A stretch of DNA of 64,000 nucleotides, from the NCBI RefSeq assembly GCF_025698545.1, contig NC_068569.1, positions 11,036,001 to 11,100,000 of the forward strand, read 5' to 3'. Below, piece by piece: positions 34,562 to 52,363 of the stretch (the first letter of the stretch is position 1; each line of letters opens with the position of its first letter). The notes below the pieces were generated by a model. That model searched no databases, was not told the origin of the DNA, and was given only the letters and a program-made list of their open reading frames with translations. The position numbers and the translations under genes were made by a program. The DNA is from Gossypium raimondii (Eukaryota; Streptophyta; Magnoliopsida; Malvales; Malvaceae).

Positions 34562-36078
34562 GGAACTAGGATAGAAGTCAAATGGAGTCTCCCCTGCTTC
34601 AATAGCATCAGTTCCCATTCAATATATATATCCCTGACTATATATAAATAAAGAACACAAGTCAAGTAATTAAACAGATCAAAAACTGCAAACAAGCTAT
34701 AAATGATAAAAATTGCAAACCAATCAATCTAGGAAGAATGAGATTTAATTCATTGACCTGAAATCCAGCTGTCTTCTCAAAGGTAGTAATCTTATGCACA
34801 ACCTCAAAAGCTGAAAATACCTGCATTATTAACTCATTTAGAAAGATGAATGGAAAATAAATTAAGTAAAAGGACTCCAAAAAGTCATTACAACCTATAA
34901 TTTCCACTAACAAATCGCCGTAAAATAAGGAATGGAGATAACTTCAACATACCGGTCTTAAGCATCGAGACGAAATAATAGAACATATTAACGAATACAC
35001 CTTAACAATTGCATCATTTCGATTTTCTAATGATGTTAACAAAATTATAGAACATGTAAAATCTATGATTTTGCCAAGTACTAGAATGAAGTAAAGCATA
35101 AAAAGAAAAAGGATGAAAAATTGACCTATATGTGCTAAGAATCCTTAAATCTTAAAAAAAAAAAAGCTACACTTCAGTCGCTCAAATTTCAATTTTATCA
35201 AGTATTATGTGATAAATAATCGTGCCATCTTCCGAGTAAAAATCGATACAATCACTATTCTTTTAAGGGTAAAACATAAAGCTTTAGTCGCTTCAAGTAA
35301 ATTGAAGCGAAGTAAACTACAAATGCAAGAGCTATGAAGATTATACTTTGTAGATTACATTGTTCCCAAAGAAAAATAAGTACTATTATCTAGTAGAATA
35401 GTATCGATGAAAATTACTAGCTTGCTTCCCAAAAGCAGATATAGTTGTCTAAATCTTAGAGAAAAACATTTAGATTGTAACAATCAGTCCCTTAAACCAT
35501 TGCTACGTGATTTCACAACTACATTAACAACTACAAATAGTGTTTAATTCCAAAATGAAAAGAGATAAGTACAATTGCATGAGCACAAAAGGAACAGAGG
35601 GGTTTTTCATCTTCACAGGCTATTATTGATTAGCCACTCATTCAATATTGAATAACAGGCATCAGCAAACAAAAAATAATACTAATAACATTAATGAATG
35701 GTTATTAAATCAGGAATCAGGAGTACCCATGCCCAACACTAAAAGGTAGGAATTGGAGGTAAGTAAGGAAGAGTAGGGAAGAGAGGTAGTGTTAAGGAAA
35801 TGAGAAATGAGACAAACGCACATGTGCTCTTTCTCCGGATGCACTAAGTTGCCATTGGAGATAATTCCCTTGACATGATCCTGCTAATTCATTCATATTC
35901 ATGTCAAAACAACAGAAAGCTTTTTCTTTCTATAGAGCATGACAAAAGCCACACAAATCCTAGTAATTACATAAACTCAGATCAAACCTAGAAATTCTTA
36001 ACCCAAAAAAGAAAGCAAGAAACACCAAAGATCTTCCTTACCAGATGCAAAACATCAATGGAAACAAGCCGTGCATCT
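34562..36078 (-). other. exon-like segments of unknown origin inside the Harbinger interval
   Basis: On the minus strand several short open segments are bounded by splice-like sites: about 36078-36042 (GQDARLVSIDVLHL then GTAAGG), 35882 downwards after TTAGCAG (DHVKGIISNGNLVHPEKEHM, open for 57 codons), 34819-34757 after ATGCAG (VFSAFEVVHKITTFEKTAGF Q then GT), and about 34620-34560 (MGTDAIEAGETPFDFYPSSF E then GT). They read like real protein exons in DNA that otherwise has none. I do not recognise the family. They could be a host gene fragment picked up by the transposon, an old pseudogene, or chance. Confidence 0.3.
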
Positions 36079-36084
36079 TGACCT

Positions 36085-36312
36085 TTAAAAATAAAAAATA
36101 TATGTAATATATTTTAAAAATAAGAAAATATATGTAGTGTATTTTAAAAATAAAAAAAATTATATGTAGTGTATTTTAAAAATAAAAAATATATATGTAG
36201 TGTATTTTAAAAATAAAAAAAAATATGTAGTGTATTTTAAAAATAAAAAATATATGTAGTGTATTTTAAAAATTAAAAAAATATATATGTAGTGTATTTT
36301 AAAAATAAAAAT
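36085..36312 (+). repeat. tandem repeat, about 7 units of 32-37 bases
   Basis: Each unit holds TATATGTAGTGTATTTTAAA followed by AATAAAAA and a variable A/T run. The first unit is diverged (GTAATATATTTT). Units differ mainly in poly-A length, the usual pattern of replication-slippage growth. Confidence 0.85.
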
Positions 36313-36744
36313 TTAGTTTATATTCGGTTATTTGAATTATTTGAAGCATGAAGATGCAATATTTTTCTTGAAAGATACTAATTTTGAACTTAAATCATGA
36401 TAATAAAAATTTATGGGATTTGTGAAACAAATTAGGGAATTACCTTTCTTGTGAAGATATAGAACAACCCCAAATGTGCAGAGAACTTGAACCAGTCGAA
36501 TCAAAGACTCTATTTTTAAGCGAAAAATAAAAAATAAACACAACCAAAAAATAAAAAATTATCCTTTATATATCCTCGTTATTGTTTACCATGGATCTTT
36601 GAGAATTTTTTCTTTAGTGTTCATCTTATGGCTTTCATCCATTCGTGATGTATTATTCTTATTTTGTATGAAATTATATTATTATATCTAATTATATATT
36701 TATGGTTTTATGTCGGTTGACATTTAAAATCAAAATAATAATAG

Positions 36745-37735
36745 ATGGTAAAGACACGAAATTTTGTGGAGGGAGATAGTACCTTAGCAACAAAAGTTGT
36801 TTGGGATGATGAGCTGACGTTGATATTTTGTGAGCTTTGCGCGAATGAAGTCAATGCTGGTAATAAATCGACAACTCATCTAAACTCAAAAGGATGGGAA
36901 AATGTCATTGCTCTTTTTCAAGCAAAAACACAAAAAAATTATGGAAAACCTCAATTGAAAAATAAGTGGGATACATTAAAAAAGGAATAGAGGTTATGGA
37001 GGGAGTTGCTTAAGGAATCTACAGGTATTGGATGGTGTCCATCTAAAAAGACGGTCGATGCTACCGAAGAATGGTGGGATGCAAAAATAAAGGTTAATGT
37101 TAACTTTATCATTATTTTAATGCATAAAGTTTGTTGAAATTAATAATTTACAATTGTAAAAATCTTAGTATAACATTTAACATTTAACATGTTATGTAGG
37201 AAAATCTTGATTTTAAAGGATTTAAGAAGAAATGAATTGAACCACGATTGAATGAGTTAATGTGGCAAATGTTTGCTGGCATTGTAGCCACTCGAAAGAA
37301 CGCATGGGCACCTTCGTCTGGTGTTCTTCCAAGTGGGGTTTCTATTGGAGATGATGCAACTAATGAGACATTTGGTGATTCAGATAAACATAGTAACGAG
37401 AATGGAGGTATTCCTCCTGATGAGGTACCATCAAACCTTTCTCATGAAATTCCTAATCGAAGAAAGCAAACACTTGGGGTTGTACACAGTAAAGGAAAAA
37501 AATCAAGTTCAAGTAGAAAATCATCAAGAAATACATTAACTACTCAGATTGAGAAATTGCGTGAGAGTATGGCTAGTCCAAGGAAGTCAGTGAATGAAAT
37601 TATTTTTCATCACTCTCAGTTTACTATTTCAAATGCAATGGATGCTTTGCGTGCTTTGGGAGATGAAATTCCAAAAAAAGGTGAATTGTACTATTTTGCC
37701 ACCAAAATGTCCCAAATACCGGTGAATTGAGAAGT
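36745..37735 (+). pseudogene. Harbinger ORF1: Myb/SANT-like DNA-binding protein, broken
   Basis: The start MVKTRNFVEGDSTLATKVVW and WDDELTLIFCELCANEVNAG NKSTTHLNSKGWENV match the Myb/SANT-like domain of PIF/Harbinger ORF1 and its plant relatives (LIMYB type). After 82 codons a TAG replaces what is normally Trp in the KE-W-RLWRELL context; reading on gives RLWRELLKESTGIGWCPSKK and EEWWDAKIK before a GT intron (about 37092-37200). The next exon (ENLDFKGFKKK) meets a TGA, then continues as NELMWQMFAGIVATRKNAWAPSSG to 37735 and beyond. ORF1 proteins bind transposon ends and help import the transposase. This copy cannot make the protein. The hAT MITE at 37828 is inserted near its 3' end. Confidence 0.8.
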
Positions 37736-37827
37736 GTTTTTGAACTTAGGTCCAGATGATAGGGTTTGGTGGCTTCGACGTGAGTATGCTGAACAAAATC
37801 CAATTGCATCATTTTCATCATTGGTAG

Positions 37828-38297
37828 TAGAGGTGCTTTGGGGTCAAGCGACCCTACTTCCAAATATGAGAGGGTTTGGGTAAAAACATGGGCCCGAAAT
37901 ATGGGCTTGGACAAAAAACGAGGCCCGTTTAGAAAACGGACTGGGCCTCGGGCACAACTTTTTTGGCCCGGGCCCGGCCCAGCCCGGCCCGATATAATAA
38001 ATATATTTATTTTTTAATTTTAAAATATTTTTAAAATACTTTTTTTTTAATTTTAAAATATTTTTAAAATACTTTTTTTTATTTTTTTAATTTTAAAATA
38101 TTTTTAAAATACTTTTTTAATTTTTAAAATAAATTTTTGGTATTTATTAAAAAAATGGGCCGGGCCGGGCTCGGCCTTATGATTTTTTTCTCGGGCCGGG
38201 CCTAGGCAAAAATTTAGGCCCATATTTCGGGCTTAGGCCGGGGCCGAAATTTTTTATGGGTCCGGCCCGAACCCGGCCCGGCCCATGAGCACCTCTA
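37828..38297. mobile_element. hAT-type MITE nested in the Harbinger element
   Basis: The 470-base element begins TAGAGGTGCT and ends AGCACCTCTA, a perfect 10-base terminal inverted repeat. It is flanked on both sides by ATTGGTAG (37820-37827 and 38298-38305), a perfect 8-base target duplication, the hallmark of hAT insertions. The subterminal regions are strikingly GC-rich (GGCCCGGGCCCGGCCCAGCC near 37962; GGGTCCGGCCCGAACCCGGC near 38260) and surround a core of TTTTAAAATATTTTTAAAAT repeats. No coding capacity. The intact duplication and terminal repeats show that it inserted after the Harbinger element and more recently. Confidence 0.88.
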
Positions 38298-38525
38298 ATT
38301 GGTAGCAACATCCCATTTCCCTTCCAACCATACCATCAACCAACTCCACCATAAGCTCCTTAGAATTAGTATTGTAATATAACTATACTACTTTTTTATA
38401 TGTAAAACTAATGTATGATACTTTTTATGTTTGGTATTTTTATGCTATGCTTTTAATCAAGTTTCTGTGTTGTATAGAATGTCACGAAATATTAATTTAT
38501 TTTCATTTGATTACTTTTTCAGGTT

Positions 38526-39965
38526 ATGGATGAATTTAACAATATGTATAATAGTTTTGATATGAATTATGATACCCTTAAATTAAGTGAAGAAGCTCAA
38601 CGAAGAATAGCAACAATTGTTACCCAAGTTAAGCACAACAATTATCATCAAGAGGAAGAATATGTGTTAAGCAGTGTATTGGTACACCATGAAACTTATT
38701 TTACTATGCAACCGCATATGAATTCAAATTATATAGGTCAAATGTGGGTGGACGAAGTATTAAATGGGCACGATGATCGTTGCATGAATAGTTTTAGGAT
38801 GCCAAAAAATACATTTCACAACTTGTTGCATGATTTGCAAACAAATTATGGCTTAAAGAATGGGAAAGTATCGGCGATGGAGAAGTTAGCATTATCATTG
38901 TACATTCTTGGAAATAGAGAATCAAATTCAAATGCAACAGAGCGATTTCAACGATCTGGGGAAACTGTTAGTCGAATTTTTACTGATATGTTACATATAT
39001 TTGCTCGAATGGGAATAGACACGATTAAACCCACTGAAGGTCAATTCGAGGAAGTTCCGAATCATATTCGACATGATACAATATATTGGCCTCACTTTAA
39101 GGTAAAATTTACACAATCTTTATATTTTTAAAATATAAATTATTTCTAACTTTTATCTCAGTACTTGTATTTATTTTAAAGTATTGTATTGGGGTCATAG
39201 ATGGAACACACATAAAAGCATGCATTTCGCCTTCTTGTCAAATACATTATATCGGACGGAAAGGTGAACCAACTCAAAATATTATGGCAGTTTGTGACTT
39301 CAACATGTGCTTTATTTTTGCAGTTTCTGGTTGGGAAGGAACAACACATGATAGTAGAATTTTTTTGCAAACATTTAGAAAACAAGAGTTAAAGTTTCTA
39401 CACCCTCTACCAGGTTGAACTTTAATTTTTTAATTAATTTTTACATAAAAAATATTAAAATATTTAATTAATTTTTAAACTTGATGTTATGTTTTATTTT
39501 TTTGTAGGAAAATATTATCTTGTGGATTCATGATATCCACAAATGGCAGGTTTTCTAGGTCCATATAGGGGGAACGATATCATTTACCTGATTTTCGTCG
39601 AGGTAATCATCAAGTATCTGGAAAAAAAGAAATCTTTAATCATGCCCATTCTTCGTTACACTCTGTGATTGAACGAACATTTGGAGTGTGGAAAAAAAAT
39701 AGCCAATATTAAGAGATATTCCAAGTTATTCATTCAACAAGCAAGTTTTAATAGTTATTGCAACAATGGTTTTGCATAATTACATTCGAAGACATGCTTG
39801 GTCAAATGATGAGGATTTTCGAGAATTTGAGAATATTCCCGAATGTCAGTCTCTTCAGGCCATTTTGATAGAGGTGAATCGAGTTCTTCTAACAGAGAAA
39901 ATAATCTTAAAATCACGATGTTAAGGGAAACCATTGCAACTAGTTTAATGAATCCATATTTGTAA
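38526..39965 (+). pseudogene. PIF/Harbinger DDE transposase, broken
   Basis: Exon 1 from ATG 38526 to 39102 (ending WPHFK) codes the N-terminal helix-turn-helix part, including MPKNTFHNLLHDLQ and ALSLYILGNRESNSNATERF. After an intron (39103-39180) comes the catalytic core: YCIGVIDGTHIKACI with the first Asp, EGTTHDSRIF, and after a second intron YYLVDS then YPQMAGFLGPYRG with the second Asp. The usual DSGYP has its Gly codon changed to TGA. Further on, HSVIERTFGVWKK supplies the Glu and LHNYIRR follows. At least one further frame disturbance lies near 39560-39720. DDE_4 transposases of this group cut and paste at TWA targets. The copy is dead, but family membership is clear. Confidence 0.88.
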
Positions 39966-40390
39966 AAACATTTTGTATTATAACCTAATTTCTAGTAATA
40001 ATAAAACTTGTTATGTCTTATGTTACTATATTTTTTATATTAAAAATCATCCGTTTAAATACTTCAAAATTTGATCAAAGTATAATGTTACTATTTGTGA
40101 AAATAATATTTATTATTGTTATAAAAAATATTTAACTAAAAAAATTAAAAAAAAATTATCATTTTATCTAATAAATAATTTAAATTGATTATATAATTCA
40201 TTAAAATATTAGAAGATACATTTTAATATTTTATTAAATGAATTTATAAATTCACATATTTTAATAATTTTAAAAAAGTAATATGATTTTAAAAAATTCT
40301 ATTGTATATCAATTCTAATCTAATGTCTTTAATAGTTATTTTTTATTATCACCTCACCGCTACAACAGCGTTTGAATCCAAATACACACT

Positions 40391-41230
40391 CCACCATTGT
40401 TTATAATCTCACCGCTACAGTAACTAATCTCACTGCCACCGCTGTTTTTAACCTCACCGAAGGTAAACACACCGCTGTTTTTAACCTAACTTTTCCTTTT
40501 CGGTTTTATAAGTTTATAACTATAAGTTGATATTTTCATTAATTTTCTTTCAGTTTTATAAGTTTATAACTACAAGTTACTTTCAACAACAAAAAAATAA
40601 AAGTTTTTTTTAATATCGTTAAAAAATATTAAGCAGCAATTTCATTTTGTCATGATTTTTAAAGTTCCAAAAGTTAATTTGTTTTTAAAAGTAAAAATAA
40701 AAGTAACACAATTATTTATTTAATGCATGTAGTCTCACTATAAAATTAAAATAAATAAACTTCACAAATATCAATTTTATTTTATGATTTATATATATTT
40801 TACATATTATCTATGTTTAATATCATATTTTTCATAATTATTTTAAACTAAAAATTCAATAGCCTCAAAGAAAATTATCCAACCAAAATAATTAGAAATG
40901 CTAAGATTATAAAACTCTTAAAAATTTAAATTCCTCATCCTAAAAATTCTATCCTTCAATTGTTCAATTGAAAAAAGATAAAATAATATAGATCTTTAAC
41001 ATATATGTTGGTTCAAATTTCAAAAGATTGTATTTCAGATGAGATCTAATTATTTGGAAAACAGAGAAAATTCAAATAATGAAGCCGCTAAAAACGAAAA
41101 GGAGAATATCGTAATTTAAATTGACAAAAATGAAGCCCTTTTTTGTAAACATGGAGGGACATTTGTTGCAAAGAATCATTGCTGTTTCAAAATCTTAAAA
41201 AGTAAAAAACTTGTCCGAAAGAAAACATAC
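40391..41230. other. repeat remnants and promoter space of the CIP7-like gene
   Basis: Near 40395-40490 CTCACCGCTACAG and CCGCTGTTTTTAACCT words are repeated, the latter twice, suggesting another Harbinger-family terminal fragment next to the main element. Further on the DNA is AT-rich with no gene. Confidence 0.4.
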
Positions 41231-41241
41231 TCTCTCTCATC

Positions 41242-41298
41242 CTTTCTCTCTCTACTGTATCTTTTTAGGGGCAGAGAGAGAAGTGTAGAGAGAGAAAG
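41242..41298. promoter_or_regulatory. GAGA/CT inverted repeat near the CIP7-like transcription start
   Basis: CTTTCTCTCTCTACT at 41242-41256 is mirrored by AGTGTAGAGAGAGAAAG at 41282-41298, with another CAGAGAGAG between. GA-repeat elements bind plant BPC proteins and are common near start sites; the two arms could also pair. It lies about 1 kb before the ATG, just upstream of an inferred leader intron. Confidence 0.35.
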
Positions 41299-41588
41299 CA
41301 AGGTCACCATAGAAAAAGGAAGAAAAGATTGCCATTTGAGAAATGAGTAAAGCGTAAACCATCTTTGTCTTTCTTAGGGTTTTCTTCAAACTTAAATAAA
41401 TAAAATAACTAAAATAAACACCCTTTAGACTTAAATTCTTCAACTTCTTTGAACTTAAACTACAAAAAGAAGAAAGAAGGAAAGAAAAAAAAAAAAAACC
41501 AAATGCAGGTACCCATTTGAGAGTCGATTCCTAGGATCCGATTCCCTACTCCAAGATCTCACCATTTATTTTTGTTCCCTTGTAGGTA

Positions 41589-42254
41589 ACTCTTTGATTC
41601 TCAATGGATCCAACACTCCTATTTTCACTTCAAATGAAGTTTAGTTCTTTCTTGAGTTCCTGTTTTTAGCATGCAATTTGCATTTGGAATTTCTTTATCT
41701 TGGGTCTCTGTGGAAAATGTTGTAGTTTATTTTAGTAATTGAAGTTGGAGCTTTTTGGTGGAATCAGATCTGGGTTGTATCTGATTTATATCTGTGAGTA
41801 ATGGGTTTTGCTTCTGGTGCCAAGAGTATATTTTTTCCAGGTGCATTTCTGTTTTCATCTGAGTTTTTAGATTGAGATCCACGGTTTATTTTTGGTAAGT
41901 TTTGGGTCTAAAATTAGTAGGGATGTTTTTCCCTTAAAGTTGTTGGGATTTTTAATTATCTTTACTCCAACTTTGTTGTTTCTATAATGTTGTTTTCATT
42001 TGAAATTTGAATTTATAAGGTATTGGTTTCATCGTTTGATTTGCACATATAGGGTAATAAGTCAAAATTCTAAATCCAAGGATTTTATATTCATTTATAT
42101 GTTTTACTCTAGCATCTTTGTTGTTGGTTTGAGCTTTAAGGTCTTATGCTCTGAAATTTGCTATTTATGCCAGCAGACATTGGCTACTTGTTTCCCTAAG
42201 AAGTATATTTGTGCATGTGAAGTTTTAGGCTCGAAAATTTTGTAAATATTATAG
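41589..42254 (+). other. candidate 5' UTR intron of the CIP7-like gene
   Basis: A donor-like TAG|GTAACT near 41588 (another at 41509) and an acceptor TATAG at 42250-42254, eight bases before the ATG-containing exon begins translation, bracket a T-rich sequence with intron composition. Long leader introns are common in this type of gene. Transcript data would be needed to fix the borders. Confidence 0.4.
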
Positions 42255-42261
42255 AGTGAAG

Positions 42262-50354
<8,093 letters not shown>

Positions 50355-51600
50355 AATATCCCATGTTGAAGAAACTCCAGGACAATAATTGGTTGGACTC
50401 ATCATAAAGAGTAGGGTAAAAAGGAATATATATATTATATATAATGTAAAAGATACAGATGCGACACGGTGAAGCATAGAGGCCTTCTTCATAATTCTAG
50501 TAAGTTTTCTATTGTTGTGTTGAGATACATGTTGTATATTGGTATCGCCTATGGCATAAAGTAAATCATTGTGATTTTGGTAGTCCAGTCCAGACTGGAG
50601 CCAGAGGCATTATTTTTTGTCCTTTTTTTTTTTTTTTTTTGCTCTTGCCTTGTGAATTGTGATGTATATCTCTTTATTAATCAAAAGTTATTGACAATGC
50701 GGAGTAAAAGATTACCACTTTTTATCTCTTGTTATTTTTCTTGGTAAAACGAAGCTGTAGTTTTAAAATATGCTCGGATTCGAACAAAACCTTTCGTTTA
50801 GGTTTTCTTTTTTTTGTTTCCAAAGGTATCGGGTTAATCCTTTGTGTTTTGTAGGTTCATTAAGGTGTAGATATTAATTATAAGTTTTAAAGCTACATCG
50901 TACCCAAGGGGTTATTATATGAATGAATCTCGGATTTCACTATTAGGGTAGATGTCACAATACTATTGCAGTCGAAAATTGATGGCTGCAACTTTGGATA
51001 AAAGAATATATTATTACATAATAATAATTCATAGGTTGAATTATAGAAGAAATTATGAGATCATAAACATTATATTCTCGTAAGGCTATAAGAGTGACAT
51101 TTTAGAATAAAAAGGCTAATTGTTTCTTTTAAAAGTGTATATGTTTACTAGAGCCTGCTGAGAAAAGAAAAAAAGAAAAATCGATTTAAATTGTTTTTAT
51201 TCACAATAAAATTTAAATATTATCTAAACTGAATTGAATCTTATTCTGCACCCCCAAAAAAAGAATGTTATTTTTATTTAATATTTAAAATTATGATCCA
51301 AACCACTGAAAATGGGTTTAAGTGCAATTTGTTTTCAAACCTTAATTGTATTTTTGTTGAAACAAATGATTATTATTTGATGAGTTAAGAGTTGAGATGG
51401 TGTTTCCGTATCCTTTAATTATCCAATTATGTAATATCTAAACTTACAAAAGAAATCTAATAATATTAAATCCTATTCAATAAATCCAAAATGAAATCTA
51501 ATACTATTAACTCTGAAAAAAAGCTTAGCTATTTTTTCTACTAATTTTCTTTTTCTAATAAAAAACCCCTATTGTTTTGTTTTTTTTTTTTTACCTCTCT
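50355..51600. other. 3' flank of the CIP7-like gene and spacer
   Basis: The first 250-350 bases are likely 3' UTR. The remainder to the SEC22 promoter is AT-rich with no gene or recognisable repeat. Confidence 0.4.
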
Positions 51601-51715
51601 TTCTCTCTCCTTTTATTTTTTCCCTCTTTAAGTCGTGTCGGACCATCGACCGTTTCCTGTGCTTCAGATCGTTGAAATCGAGGAGAAAATCCAAAGATCC
51701 ATATTCTGTAATCAG

Positions 51716-52322
51716 GTACTCGTTTAACGCCACTTACTTTTTGTTCATCAATTCCTGAATATGCTTATAATTATTTGAAAGGAACCGTTCGTTTTCTTAG
51801 CAATGCTGTGGAAGTTTTTGAGGGGAGATCTTCTTTTTTTCATCAACTGTATTTCTGGATTTTTTTTTTTTGGAATCCCGGGAAAAAGGATATTAGTTTG
51901 TTAGATCGTGATGATATAGATTAGATGGGTTGTCTTTGGGCACATTAATGTCCTTTTGATTAGAAAAGAAAAATTGGCTTCATCTTGCTTTGGGTCGATT
52001 ATGAGAGTTTAGTGAATATTAGGATTATAGAATTAAGTGTTACAAGAATCAAGTTAATGTTTTTTATTTGGTTAATTTTCATTGTTTGTAATGATATTTG
52101 TTGGACTGAAGATTGTTGTGTTGTCATCATTTTGGTGGCTAGTTGTAGCACTAAGATTTGAGAACCAAATTATCAAAATATAGTCGATTGGTATTTGTGA
52201 TATCTATATACTTTTTTAAAGAAATTGGAATATTATATTATGGAATTTGGGTTTTAGTTCTGACTTAGATTGAGTTTTGCTTTTCAATGTCTAATCAGGG
52301 TGTTAATTTGCTTCTATATTAG
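51716..52322 (+). other. candidate 5' UTR intron of SEC22
   Basis: CTGTAATCAG|GTACTCG at 51715/51716 is a good donor after a purine-rich leader exon, and TTCTATATTAG at 52322 a good acceptor 41 bases before the SEC22 ATG. The T-rich composition between them fits an intron. Confidence 0.5.
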
Positions 52323-52363
52323 TTTGAAGGGACTTTGTCTAGCTGAGAAATAGGGTGGTAAAG

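Larger units (their letters stand above)
33438..40390 (+). mobile_element. PIF/Harbinger DNA transposon, decayed (approximate extent)
   Basis: Coding remains of both Harbinger proteins, the Myb-like ORF1 (from 36745) and the DDE transposase (from 38526), lie in an interval whose edges share a perfect 13-base inverted repeat: TTTGGATTCAAAC at 33445-33457 and GTTTGAATCCAAA at 40370-40382, with weaker similarity inward (ACAGTGCG / TGTAGCGG). Both edge regions also carry CTCACCGCTACAG or CACAGTGAGACG-like subterminal words. The 3-base TWA target duplication expected of the superfamily is not clear (TAA precedes the left end), so the ends are provisional. A 6.9 kb length is plausible but large; it includes a hAT MITE, a tandem array at 36085 and exon-like minus-strand segments. 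Confidence 0.6.

Noticed and set aside
35820-35870. miRNA-like phrase GTGCTCTTTCTCC, reminiscent of the miR156 complement strand
   Set aside because: The mature miR156 sequence is absent and no matching arm exists nearby.
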